Shown here in pieces: positions 28,860 through 36,796 of a stretch of 45,943 nt of DNA (within the stretch, counting starts at the first letter, position 1; every line of letters starts with the position of its first letter). Under the pieces are notes generated by a model. It was not told the DNA's origin, made no database searches, and saw only the letters and a program-made list of their open reading frames with translations. The stretch is from positions 1 to 45,943 of the IMG/VR virus record IMGVR_UViG_3300028883_000070; one strand, given 5' to 3'. The stretch comes from a virus. The translations under genes were made by a program, and so were the position numbers.

Positions 28860-29552
28860 ATGGCGTATTATTACATTAAGCTGTACCATGAAATTCTGAA
28901 CGATTACAAAATGTGTACGCTTTCGGATACGCTTTGGCGCAGGGCTGTAGAGTTTTTTCTGCTTGCCGGTGAATACGGACAAAAAGGGATACTGCCCCCA
29001 TTGGATCAGATCTGTTTCGTGCTGCGCCAGGATGAAAAAGCGTTATCCGAACAAATAGATAAACTTATCGCTGTTCGTATTCTTTCCAGAACAGAGCAAG
29101 GAGTGTTGTACGTGACTAATTTCGAGAAAAGACAAGCCAAAGTGTCGGACGCGGAGCGCAAGAGAAGGCAGCGAGAACGTGACAGGAATCAAGCGGAAGG
29201 TGGTCACAAGGCTGTCACAGGTCGTGACGGTGAACGTGACACAGTTAAGTTAAAGTTAAATAAAGATAATAATACAGAGATAGATAGTATTATTGTCCGC
29301 TTGCGTTCTGTTTACGAGCAAAACATTGGGCCTATGGTTCCTATGGTGCTTGAAGAATTGCGCGTCATTGCAAGAACATATCCAGAATCCTGGTTTGAAG
29401 AAGCCGTGAAGATCGCCGTTGAAAAAGAAAGCCGCAATTTGGGATACATCAAAGGGATCCTGAAGAACTGGAAAGCCAACGGCCGCGGGGGGAAGGGTAA
29501 GAAGAAAGAAACCGATTGGGCGGAACAGGCCCGGAAATACGGGACAGAATGA
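28860..29552 (+). CDS. DnaD-like replication initiation protein
   Basis: 230 residues. The N-terminal 95 residues form a winged-helix-like domain (YYYIKLYHEILND, LPPLDQICFVLRQDEKAL, VRILSRTEQGVLYV). A basic linker (AERKRRQRERDRN) leads to a C-terminal DnaD domain with YPESWFEEAVKIAVEK and YIKGILKNW (196-204). DnaD-like proteins help open the origin and load helicase. The linker-coding DNA contains GTGAC repeats followed by an A/T-rich stretch, a likely replication origin. No helicase gene was recognised, so the host's is probably recruited. Confidence 0.8.
   Translation: MAYYYIKLYHEILNDYKMCTLSDTLWRRAVEFFLLAGEYGQKGILPPLDQICFVLRQDEKALSEQIDKLIAVRILSRTEQGVLYVTNFEKRQAKVSDAERKRRQRERDRNQAEGGHKAVTGRDGERDTVKLKLNKDNNTEIDSIIVRLRSVYEQNIGPMVPMVLEELRVIARTYPESWFEEAVKIAVEKESRNLGYIKGILKNWKANGRGGKGKKKETDWAEQARKYGTE
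29179..29273. other. Candidate replication origin (iteron-like repeats plus A/T-rich tract)
   Basis: Five GTGAC/GTCAC motifs occur in 65 bases: 29179, 29204, 29215, 29224 and 29236, in both orientations. Directly after them comes TTAAGTTAAAGTTAAATAAA and further A/T-rich DNA to 29273. Iterons within an initiator gene followed by an unwinding element resemble the lambda O arrangement. Confidence 0.5.
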
Positions 29553-30499
29553 ATTATCTTTCTTTGTTTTCCGGCGCAGGAGGCGGCGACCTTGCCGCAC
29601 AGCATTTTCATAGTTGGCGGTGCCTGGGATATGTGGAGTATGCGGATTACCCGCAGAGAGTGTTGAAAGCGAGGATACAGGATGGACACCTTAACGAAGC
29701 CCCAATTTTCGGCGATATCAGAACATTCATCAGTGAAGGGTACGCCGAGCGATATAGAGGCATGGTTGATGTCATTACCGCAGGCTTCCCCTGCCAGCCG
29801 TTCAGCGTTGCCGGAAAGCAAGCCGCAGTTGACGACCCACGAAACATGTGGCCTGCTACCATCGAGTGTATTCGCACGGTTAGACCCCGATACTGCCTGC
29901 TGGAAAACGTCCCAGGCCTGCTTGCCGCTTCTCATGGATACTTTGGAACGATACTCCGAGAGCTGGCCGAAAGCGGGTATTCTGCACGATGGCGTGTGTT
30001 ATCGGCGGCCGAATTGGGAGCGCCGCATAAACGAGATAGGCTTTGGATTGTGGCCTACTCCGACGGCAAGCGACAACGACAATCGGAGAACAAAACCAAC
30101 GCCAGCAGAGATAGAGGGGCGGCATGGATGGGGATTAATGAGTGCGATAGTGGACGCAAGTTCTTTGAAACCTGTGAAGAAATGGCCGACGCCAACGGTA
30201 GACGATGCGAACAACGTAACACGCCAGAGTGGAGCGTTTCAGAGCTTGACGAGGGCGGTGATGTTTCCAACACCACGGCAGCGGGACTGGAAAGGGCAGA
30301 GCCAGCGCGGGATACATGCGCCGATGGATGCGCTGCCAAATCAGGACAGAGGGGACGGGAAGCCGATTGGTGGTCAGTTGAACCCAACGTGGGTCGAGTG
30401 GCTCATGGGGTGGCCAATCGGGTGGACAGACTTAAAGCCATTGGAAACGGACAGGTTCCGCAAGTGGCAGCGAGAGCATGGGAATTGCTAACAGAGTAA
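29549..30499 (+). CDS. C5-cytosine DNA methyltransferase
   Basis: 316 residues, starting in an ATGA overlap with the DnaD-like gene. Motif I is LFSGAGGGD (residues 6-14), motif IV GFPCQPFS with catalytic Cys82, motif VI ENVPG (119-123), motif VIII HKRDRLW, and motifs IX-X RVDRLKAIGNGQVPQVA near the end. The region between VIII and IX (about 180-275), rich in Arg, Ser and Glu, is the target-recognition part. It probably protects phage DNA. Most of the gene is overlapped in the +1 frame by another long reading frame. Confidence 0.9.
   Translation: MNYLSLFSGAGGGDLAAQHFHSWRCLGYVEYADYPQRVLKARIQDGHLNEAPIFGDIRTFISEGYAERYRGMVDVITAGFPCQPFSVAGKQAAVDDPRNMWPATIECIRTVRPRYCLLENVPGLLAASHGYFGTILRELAESGYSARWRVLSAAELGAPHKRDRLWIVAYSDGKRQRQSENKTNASRDRGAAWMGINECDSGRKFFETCEEMADANGRRCEQRNTPEWSVSELDEGGDVSNTTAAGLERAEPARDTCADGCAAKSGQRGREADWWSVEPNVGRVAHGVANRVDRLKAIGNGQVPQVAARAWELLTE
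29682..30491 (+). CDS. Overlapping +1-frame protein inside the cytosine methyltransferase gene
   Basis: 269 residues, entirely inside the methyltransferase gene. The ATG has GAGGATA seven bases upstream. The product resembles a family often annotated as hypothetical in phages: LMSLPQASPASRSALPESKP, LLPSSVFARLDPDTACWKTS, YSESWPKAG, repeated WPTPT motifs, and NPTWVEWLMGWPIGWTD near the end. These positions code at the same time for methyltransferase motifs IV and IX. Function unknown. I call it from motif recognition and length; proof of translation is missing. Confidence 0.6.
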   Translation: MDTLTKPQFSAISEHSSVKGTPSDIEAWLMSLPQASPASRSALPESKPQLTTHETCGLLPSSVFARLDPDTACWKTSQACLPLLMDTLERYSESWPKAGILHDGVCYRRPNWERRINEIGFGLWPTPTASDNDNRRTKPTPAEIEGRHGWGLMSAIVDASSLKPVKKWPTPTVDDANNVTRQSGAFQSLTRAVMFPTPRQRDWKGQSQRGIHAPMDALPNQDRGDGKPIGGQLNPTWVEWLMGWPIGWTDLKPLETDRFRKWQREHGNC

Positions 30500-30510
30500 A
30501 GGATAGGGTC

Positions 30511-30846
30511 ATGGAAATGCCGGAAATGAGAACCAACCTGGAACAACGTTTCGTGTCGTACCGGGGCAAGGCTTTGAAAAAAGCGGATAAGCACAGTCAG
30601 GAAATGGCGATCTTGTTCAAGTTGTTCATGGGACTTTCGCAGGAAACCCAATTCGAGATCGATGCTGTGGCCAGCCAATTGGACATGGAGCATATTAGGA
30701 ACATGGGGCTTTTGTCCTGTTTTGAGTTGGCGATGAAATTGGCGATGTACGAGGCGGATCCCCACGGGTATACGGCCATGATGCGGAAGATCCAGGCAGT
30801 TGCGGAGAAGCGGGCGGCGGAAGTGGCGAAGGCAGGTGAAGGATGA
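30511..30846 (+). CDS. Hypothetical helical protein
   Basis: 111 residues from ATG 30511, which has AAAGGATAGGG upstream. An in-frame ATG at 30478, inside the methyltransferase gene, would give 122 residues. Fully helical and Met/Ala-rich (LFKLFMGLSQETQFEIDAVA). It overlaps the next gene by ATGA. No family recognised. Confidence 0.55.
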   Translation: MEMPEMRTNLEQRFVSYRGKALKKADKHSQEMAILFKLFMGLSQETQFEIDAVASQLDMEHIRNMGLLSCFELAMKLAMYEADPHGYTAMMRKIQAVAEKRAAEVAKAGEG

Positions 30847-31133
30847 AAAACTGTGCGTGGTGTGGTAATGAGTGGCAGGAGTCTGAGCGTAGGCGCGGCA
30901 CGTGTGCGCATTGTGGCGGAAAAAGGGAAGAACCAAAAGCAACGCTGCAAGATCTGAAGTTTTGTTCTACTCACGCCTTGCCCGATTATGGGAAGTATGT
31001 TACTTCAGGGGTGCGTGGTGGTATTGGTCCCTATCGTCAATATCCAGAAAACCCCATAGCAAAAATAGAAGAATTGCTTATGAACCAATTGATAAACGAA
31101 GAACAAGCGATGCGCATGATACAGGAGTTGTAA
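30843..31133 (+). CDS. Zinc-ribbon small protein
   Basis: 96 residues. CAWCGNEW and CAHCGGKR form two CxxC pairs of a zinc ribbon; the rest is helical, ending NEEQAMRMIQEL. Its last codon and stop lie within the left copy of the 51-bp direct repeat. Function unknown. Confidence 0.6.
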   Translation: MKNCAWCGNEWQESERRRGTCAHCGGKREEPKATLQDLKFCSTHALPDYGKYVTSGVRGGIGPYRQYPENPIAKIEELLMNQLINEEQAMRMIQEL

Positions 31134-31177
31134 AAAACAATTGAAATATTGGTATATTATCGTTATACAAGCCGCCG
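31127..31177 (+). repeat. 51-bp direct repeat, left copy
   Basis: Identical to 31810-31860. It contains the last codon and stop of the upstream gene, a promoter (TTGAAA at 31141, 17 bases, TATACA at 31164), and ends GCCGCCG. The two copies flank the methylase gene. Confidence 0.9.
31141..31169 (+). promoter_or_regulatory. Promoter within the left repeat
   Basis: TTGAAA, 17 bases, TATACA. It would drive the methylase gene at 31214. The right repeat carries the same promoter at 31824-31852. Confidence 0.65.
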
Positions 31178-31193
31178 GCACCGGAGGCGCACG

Positions 31194-31214
31194 ATGAGTG
31201 AAAGGATGGAGTGA
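31194..31214 (+). CDS. Possible six-residue leader peptide
   Basis: ATG at 31194 after CACCGGAGGC encodes MSERME, and its TGA overlaps the methylase ATG (TGATG). It may couple or regulate translation of the methylase. Chance occurrence is possible. Confidence 0.3.
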   Translation: MSERME

Positions 31215-31801
31215 TGAAGGTATTAGTAGCATGTGAGTTTTCTGGAGTTGTTCGGGAAGCGTTCGCGGCGCGAGGGCATGACGCTTTGAGTTGCGACCTG
31301 TTGCCAACAGAGATACCAGGCAATCATTATCAGGGTGATGTGTTTGACCTGATAAATGATCCAGCGTATCAATTCGATTTGATGATAGCGCACCCGCCAT
31401 GTACAAGGCTCTGCAACTCTGGCGTATGTTGGCTTGCAAAAAGAAACTTGTGGGATGAAATGAGAGAAGGAGCAGAGTTTTTCAAAAAGCTGATGGATGC
31501 TGATATTCCAAAGATTGCAGTAGAAAACCCCATACCTCACCATTATGCCGTGGATATTATCGGGAGGAAATACGATCAGATTATACAGCCGTGGCAATTT
31601 GGACACGGAGAAACTAAGGCGACTTGTCTGTGGCTGAAGAACTTACCAAAACTTATTCCGACAAACATTGTAGATGGGCGAGAGCAGCGGCTTCATAGAG
31701 TCCCGCCTGGACCAGACAGATGGAAAATACGCAGCACAACGTATACAGGTATAGCCGAGGCAATGGCTGACCAGTGGGGTGATACATGCCCCGCCTCCTG
31801 A
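31214..31801 (+). CDS. Dcm-like cytosine methyltransferase-family protein (HPPC type)
   Basis: 195 residues from ATG 31214. LVACEFSGVVREAFAARGHD is the SAM-binding start; IAHPPCTRLCNSG occupies the catalytic loop, with HPPC in place of PPCQ; VENPIPHHY resembles ENP motif VI. This is a compact phage family usually called DNA cytosine methyltransferase or DNA methylase. Motifs IX-X are not obvious. Flanking perfect 51-bp repeats mark it as a recently inserted or duplicated cassette. Confidence 0.7.
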   Translation: MKVLVACEFSGVVREAFAARGHDALSCDLLPTEIPGNHYQGDVFDLINDPAYQFDLMIAHPPCTRLCNSGVCWLAKRNLWDEMREGAEFFKKLMDADIPKIAVENPIPHHYAVDIIGRKYDQIIQPWQFGHGETKATCLWLKNLPKLIPTNIVDGREQRLHRVPPGPDRWKIRSTTYTGIAEAMADQWGDTCPAS

Positions 31802-31809
31802 CCCGTGCC

Positions 31810-31860
31810 GTTGTAAAAAACAATTGAAATATTGGTATATTATCGTTATACAAGCCGCCG
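31810..31860 (+). repeat. 51-bp direct repeat, right copy
   Basis: Identical to 31127-31177, including the TTGAAA/TATACA promoter. Its end GCCGCCG is the left arm of a terminator hairpin, so transcripts from this copy would end almost at once. Confidence 0.9.
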
Positions 31861-31874
31861 ACACCCCCGGCGGC
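31854..31874 (+). terminator. Intrinsic terminator
   Basis: GCCGCCG and CGGCGGC pair around ACACCCC and are followed by TTTGTTGTTG. It terminates the methylase transcript. Its left arm belongs to the 51-bp repeat. Confidence 0.75.
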
Positions 31875-31937
31875 TTTGTTGTTGAAATGGTTGGTTTGCG
31901 GTAAACTGGTTATAGAGACGTAGAAAGGGAAAATTGA

Positions 31938-32183
31938 ATGGAAGATCGAAAGAACATCTATGTTTGTGTAATGGTTGACGATAATATACCTGAAAGAAAT
32001 TTCTTTGACGCAAATCATTTCTTTGTAGGGCCTGACGGTTTGGAGATCGGGCATTACCGCAGGAATATGGAATTTCCTGAAGATCATCCTCAGGCGTGGA
32101 AGCATGAGCAAATAGCGCATTTTGAACCAGGCAGTTATCGAGGAGTTTGGTACGTGAAAATGACCGAAGATGAACAAGAATGA
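31938..32183 (+). CDS. Small hypothetical protein before terminase
   Basis: 81 residues after GAAAGGG. Acidic, aromatic-rich (NFFDANHFFVGPDGLEIGHY). It overlaps the terminase start by 14 bases. A small terminase would be expected here, but this sequence has no helix-turn-helix or coiled-coil, so I do not assign that role. Confidence 0.55.
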   Translation: MEDRKNIYVCVMVDDNIPERNFFDANHFFVGPDGLEIGHYRRNMEFPEDHPQAWKHEQIAHFEPGSYRGVWYVKMTEDEQE

Positions 32184-33717
32184 AAACGTAGTTGTTGTAG
32201 ACAAACTAACGCCTGAACAAGAAAAGCTCCTCAACAGCATGGATCGTCAGGCGCAGCTTGCTTCAGTTGCCCGCTATAACGATGGACCCGCGGGGTTTGA
32301 GGCGTTTTTTGAGTTGGTCTTTGGAGAACGATTACTGCCCCATGCCCGCGAGTGGATACAGATGATCTACAAAGCCAAGAAACTGGACAAGGGCACGGTC
32401 ATTCAGGCTTTTCGTGGATCAGCCAAAACCACAACCTTGACGATCGCCTTCACTGCTTTTCGCATTGGGAAGGACCCGTATAAAAGCAATTTGCTTATTC
32501 AGGTCGGTGATGATATTGCCTCCGATAACAGCCAGGCCATTGCCGATATTATTGCTAGTAATCCTAATTGGAAACTGGTGTTTCCCTACATCGTACCGGA
32601 CAAAGAAAAAGGGTGGGGGAAACAGGGGTACGAAGTCAAGCGCGTTGATATTCCCTATGGCCAGTGGCGGCAGGAAAACAGCACGCGCAAGGACCCCAAC
32701 TTATTAGGTGTTGGGTATAAGTCTCACGCTATCATTGGTAAACGTCCTACCGGGCTGCTTATTGTGGACGATATTCACGATGAGATCAATACCAGTTCTG
32801 ACCGGGAACTGATCAAAACCGAGAAGATATTGCAGGGCACTATCTTACCTACCATTACCCCTGATTCGTGGGTGGTGTTCGTGGGAACGCCGTGGTTAGA
32901 GCGGGATTGTCTGCATTTCATGCTCAATACGGGCGAAATGCTGGACGTGAAAACGCCTATCCTGGACGAGAACAAAGAGACTGTTTGGCCTGACCGGTTC
33001 CCACCCGAAGCGATCAAAAAGCTGCAAAACCTTTCCGGTGAGATCGAGTTTGCCAGAATGTACCTGCTTGATCTTGATATGGCGAAGGGCGTTTTCCTCA
33101 AAGGGGAATGGCTGCACAAGTTCCCGCGGGAGGAAATCGGGAGCGATTGGCCGACCATCTTTGGCATAGACTATGCCAGTACAGCCGACCGGCTGAAGGA
33201 CAAGGATCGCGACTATTTTGGTCTGTCTATCTGGAAGCAGAAACCAGGCGGCGGCGCGGTATTGATCGGCGGATACCGCAGACATCTATCCCAGGGGGAA
33301 GCCGAAGAATTTGTAAAAGGACAGGCAGCGATCTATCACCCGCGCCAAATTGGTGTTGAGAGCATTGGCAAGGGTGAGGAGTTTTATCAATTATTGTTGC
33401 GCAACACAACCTTGCCCGTGCGCCCTATTCAGCACGGGAAGAAGGGCAAGGGAGAGCGTTTTGAGAAGCAGATGGCCCCCATGTTTTTCAGCGGCAGGGC
33501 GTGGATCATTGACGTGCCGAACCAGGAGCATGCCAATTTCATTCACCACTTCCGCGAGGAATGGTTATTGTTTCCCCACGGAGAACATGACGACTGCCTG
33601 GATGCAGCGTATATGGGGTTGATCTGTTTGCAAAGCGCGTTGTGGTCTGTGCCGGAAAGAAGCAATGAACTTGCCGTGAAAAAGAGAATGACGGCAAACC
33701 CCTTTGTAGGTCTGTGA
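32170..33717 (+). CDS. terL: Terminase large subunit
   Basis: 515 residues. The ATPase domain has a Walker A variant FRGSAKTTT (81-89), Walker B LLIVDD (196-201) and coupling motif FVGTPW (237-242). The RNase H-like nuclease domain begins with FGIDYAST (Asp333), then DRDYFGLSIW, and ends with HDDCLDAAYMG. This motor packages DNA into the prohead through the portal, which is encoded eight bases downstream. The length is normal for the family. The packaging type (cos, pac or terminal repeats) cannot be told from this alone. Confidence 0.93.
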   Translation: MNKNENVVVVDKLTPEQEKLLNSMDRQAQLASVARYNDGPAGFEAFFELVFGERLLPHAREWIQMIYKAKKLDKGTVIQAFRGSAKTTTLTIAFTAFRIGKDPYKSNLLIQVGDDIASDNSQAIADIIASNPNWKLVFPYIVPDKEKGWGKQGYEVKRVDIPYGQWRQENSTRKDPNLLGVGYKSHAIIGKRPTGLLIVDDIHDEINTSSDRELIKTEKILQGTILPTITPDSWVVFVGTPWLERDCLHFMLNTGEMLDVKTPILDENKETVWPDRFPPEAIKKLQNLSGEIEFARMYLLDLDMAKGVFLKGEWLHKFPREEIGSDWPTIFGIDYASTADRLKDKDRDYFGLSIWKQKPGGGAVLIGGYRRHLSQGEAEEFVKGQAAIYHPRQIGVESIGKGEEFYQLLLRNTTLPVRPIQHGKKGKGERFEKQMAPMFFSGRAWIIDVPNQEHANFIHHFREEWLLFPHGEHDDCLDAAYMGLICLQSALWSVPERSNELAVKKRMTANPFVGL

Positions 33718-33724
33718 GGATACT

Positions 33725-35647
33725 ATGTCAATTTTTAGCAAGAAGGGCAGTGAAACAAATAAAGCAAGCGGGATGGACTTTGACCAGGCCCAACAAGAGG
33801 CGCATGTGCGCATAAGCATGCGCAGACCGGTCAATGCCATGTTTAGCAAGATGGACGACTTTTGGCATAACGAGTGGAATTGGCCGAATCCAACGAAGCC
33901 GGAATGGGTGCATAAAGTCACCAGTTCAGACCCGCACGATGCGTTGAGATCTTCAACGCAGATATTGGGATCCGTTTCTCCGCAAGTGAAGGTTCATCCC
34001 CTTGCCGATGATGAGCAGAGCAAGGAACACACTGACCTTTTGGAGAAGGCTTTGCAGTGGCAGCTAAACAGGCTGCTTGCCAGGAACCGCGGGAACAAGA
34101 CCGAGAACGTGGTGCAAAGCGCGTTGCAGTATGCAATGGTCACGATGCAAACCATATACCTGCCTTACGAGCAAGAGAAATACCGCAAAAGCGGGGATAC
34201 GATGATGCAAAAGCGTATGAAAGCTGCCCAGGCTTACGGCGATTTCGCTTTGATCATGCGCCACCCGGCCGATGTGTTCCCGACCTCATCCGAATTTTTG
34301 CCCGTGGAAGATGTCATTTATCGCCGCGTGTACACAAAGCCGGAGTTCAAAGCTACCTTCCCGCAGTGGAAGAAATGGGAAGGTTCTATTGATCTTGATG
34401 AGCAATCCGAAGGGTTTATCATCGTGTTCGAGAAGATGAACTTTGAAGGTCAGTTGCTTTGGGCGCAGAATATCCCCACGCTTGACAACCTGGATGATGT
34501 ATACAGCGGAACCAAGATCATTGACCGCAAGCATGGTATTGATTTCTTACCCTGGATCGTGCGCAGCACAGGGGCCGAGTTTTATTCGGACCCGGATAAG
34601 CAATTGAAACCCCTGCTTTATCCGGTTTACAAGACCGGGCATTGGGATATTCAAAACGTGGTGTTGTCGCTGCTTGAATCAGAAGTGATCAGTTATGCCG
34701 CTTCTCCGCGTGGTGTGGTCAAGTCTTACAATCCGTGGGATATACAGGTTGACTACGGGGATCCTGGGCGGCTTATCCGCTTATCACCGGAAGATGAATA
34801 CCAGCAGATCATGCCCCCAGGTATTGACAAGGGGTTGGGGGATGCGCTGGACATTCTCAATTCGATGATCGGTAAAGAGACAGTATCAAGGATGATCCAA
34901 AACCCCGAAATGAAAGCCGATGTGCCGTTCTCAGCCATGAACCTGATCTTCCAGTTGGGCGCGAACACGTTAGAACCTTTCAAGAAATTGTCTGAGATCG
35001 CTTTGGCTGATGTGTGCCGGCAGATGTTGAAATGGGTACACCAGGACGGCCGGCCGCTGGTATCGTGGTCGCCCAAGAAGGGCGAGGAAGGCATGCAGAT
35101 CAAGATCGACCCCAAAGATTACGATGAGGATGAGATCTTTATCACCGTGAAACTGACTGCAGACGTGCCGACTGATAAGGTGGCGAAAGTCAATGCCGCC
35201 GTGATGATGAATAAGCAATTGAAATACCCCGCAGCCAGGGCGATGGAAGAAGTTGGCGTGCAGGACCCGCAGCAAGCGATAAAGGAATGGGAGGAGGATC
35301 AGCGCAGGGAGGCCGCTTTGCAGTTGCAGATCGAAAAAGACCGCATGCAGATGGAACAAATGATGCAAATGCAAATGCAAAAAACGGCGGCTATGGCGCA
35401 GCAAGTGGAGCAGATGAAAATGCAGAACATGCAGCGCAACGCCAATCCTTATCAACAGCCTATTCCTGGTGGTCAGCAGCCAATGGATATGAGCGGGGGC
35501 GCGGTTGGTCCGCCAATGCTTGATCAAATGTCAGGGCAGGGTTTTGATACCGCGATGGGCGGGCAACCAGGTATTCAGGGCGCACCGGGCGCGACCAGAG
35601 AGGCCATTACTGGCCAAACGCGGGCGGGCGGCGAGATAGCGATGTGA
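33725..35647 (+). CDS. Portal protein
   Basis: 640 residues. N-terminal helical and DNA-facing region, middle wing with MRHPADVFPTSSEFLPVEDVIY and IIDRKHGIDFLPWI, and a long helix region (DALDILNSMIGKETVSRM). The last 140 residues are Gln/Met-rich coiled-coil (MQMEQMMQMQMQK) and a Gly/Gln-rich flexible tail. Position directly after terminase, size and layout fit a portal of a short-tailed phage. It forms the dodecameric DNA gate. Confidence 0.8.
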   Translation: MSIFSKKGSETNKASGMDFDQAQQEAHVRISMRRPVNAMFSKMDDFWHNEWNWPNPTKPEWVHKVTSSDPHDALRSSTQILGSVSPQVKVHPLADDEQSKEHTDLLEKALQWQLNRLLARNRGNKTENVVQSALQYAMVTMQTIYLPYEQEKYRKSGDTMMQKRMKAAQAYGDFALIMRHPADVFPTSSEFLPVEDVIYRRVYTKPEFKATFPQWKKWEGSIDLDEQSEGFIIVFEKMNFEGQLLWAQNIPTLDNLDDVYSGTKIIDRKHGIDFLPWIVRSTGAEFYSDPDKQLKPLLYPVYKTGHWDIQNVVLSLLESEVISYAASPRGVVKSYNPWDIQVDYGDPGRLIRLSPEDEYQQIMPPGIDKGLGDALDILNSMIGKETVSRMIQNPEMKADVPFSAMNLIFQLGANTLEPFKKLSEIALADVCRQMLKWVHQDGRPLVSWSPKKGEEGMQIKIDPKDYDEDEIFITVKLTADVPTDKVAKVNAAVMMNKQLKYPAARAMEEVGVQDPQQAIKEWEEDQRREAALQLQIEKDRMQMEQMMQMQMQKTAAMAQQVEQMKMQNMQRNANPYQQPIPGGQQPMDMSGGAVGPPMLDQMSGQGFDTAMGGQPGIQGAPGATREAITGQTRAGGEIAM

Positions 35648-35655
35648 GGTGAGAT

Positions 35656-36792
35656 ATGCCAGGCGCAACAGTAGAAAGAGGAGATTCGTATTTTAGTCTT
35701 GCCGAGAGGATTTACGGCGATCAGCGCATGGCCGTAGAACTGATGAAGGCCAACGGTGGAAAAGCACTTCATCCCGGCATGACGATCGGTACCGTTGCCC
35801 CGCAGAGCGACCCTGTGATCAGTGAAGGGGATTGGGGTACGATGCAGTCAATGGCCGATGATGGTGGCGGGGGCGGCGCGGGAGAAGAAGAAGATCGCTC
35901 CCCCGGTGGTCCTGGTTTGGCCGCGCTGCGCCGTGCTGAAGATGAGATCAGGCGCAAGAGCGACCCATTTGGAGGCGGCGGCACACACGACCCCTACAAC
36001 CCGTTCGGCGGGTATACCTACGGCGGTGATCAATCCACAGAACGGGATTACACCCCCTTGCGTGCGCAAGGACCTGGGTATGTATACAGTTATGGGGGCG
36101 CGTTTGACACGGGCGGCGGGGGCAGTGATGGATACGGTATGTCGGGCGCGGAGCGTTCCTACGCAACGCGGTACGGGATCACCCCCGCGGTACAGATGAA
36201 CTCAGGGCAGCGAGGCAGTTCGTTTGCCGCAGGAGAACAGGGATCTTACGCACCTACGCAGGATTATGTAATGCGGGCTTCTGCAGTAAATGCGTCCGGG
36301 CAATCTCTTGTTTCGGCTACACCTGGTTATGATACAGCGCGTACCAACACAGGTTTGACGCTGGCGCAGTTGGAAAAGCAGAAAAAAAAGCAAAGCCTTG
36401 TCGCACAACAGCAGCAACAGCGATGGGATATGCAGGATAAATACATGCGTAATGCCCGCCGTTTCCTGGATTCGCTGGCCACAATGGATATATCCCAAAT
36501 GCCGGTCACGATCGATATGATGACTGCCAATTTTGCGGGTTTTTCAGTGGGGCAGTTGCTTGAAATGGGATACGAACAAGTTGAAATCAACAGCAAAGGG
36601 CAGATCATTTATCGTTTGAAAGTCCCGATCACTCCCCCCGGCACTACCCCGCCTACTACATCTTCCGCCGGTGGTGGAAAACCGCGCCGTTATTACAGCA
36701 GCGGGGGCGGTGGGGGCGGTGGGTATTCTCGCACCGGACGTTCAAGCATTTCAGCGATCTCTAACGGCTTGATCAATTGGAGGATTGGATAA
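35656..36792 (+). CDS. LysM-like virion protein with Gly-rich regions
   Basis: 378 residues. Residues 4-47 look like a LysM-type domain (VERGDSYFSLAERIYGDQR, then NGGKALHPGMTI). Low-complexity Gly/Ser/Tyr-rich stretches follow (65-180), then a coiled-coil (LAQLEKQKKKQSLVAQQQQQ), a compact domain (about 275-320) and another Gly-rich tail. LysM-like domains in virions often hold assembly proteins together rather than bind the cell wall. It lies between portal and the giant protein. Structural role inferred. Confidence 0.6.
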   Translation: MPGATVERGDSYFSLAERIYGDQRMAVELMKANGGKALHPGMTIGTVAPQSDPVISEGDWGTMQSMADDGGGGGAGEEEDRSPGGPGLAALRRAEDEIRRKSDPFGGGGTHDPYNPFGGYTYGGDQSTERDYTPLRAQGPGYVYSYGGAFDTGGGGSDGYGMSGAERSYATRYGITPAVQMNSGQRGSSFAAGEQGSYAPTQDYVMRASAVNASGQSLVSATPGYDTARTNTGLTLAQLEKQKKKQSLVAQQQQQRWDMQDKYMRNARRFLDSLATMDISQMPVTIDMMTANFAGFSVGQLLEMGYEQVEINSKGQIIYRLKVPITPPGTTPPTTSSAGGGKPRRYYSSGGGGGGGYSRTGRSSISAISNGLINWRIG

Positions 36793-36796
36793 TCTT

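Noticed and set aside
31938-32183. Small terminase subunit
   Set aside because: The position fits, but the protein has no helix-turn-helix or oligomerisation helix.
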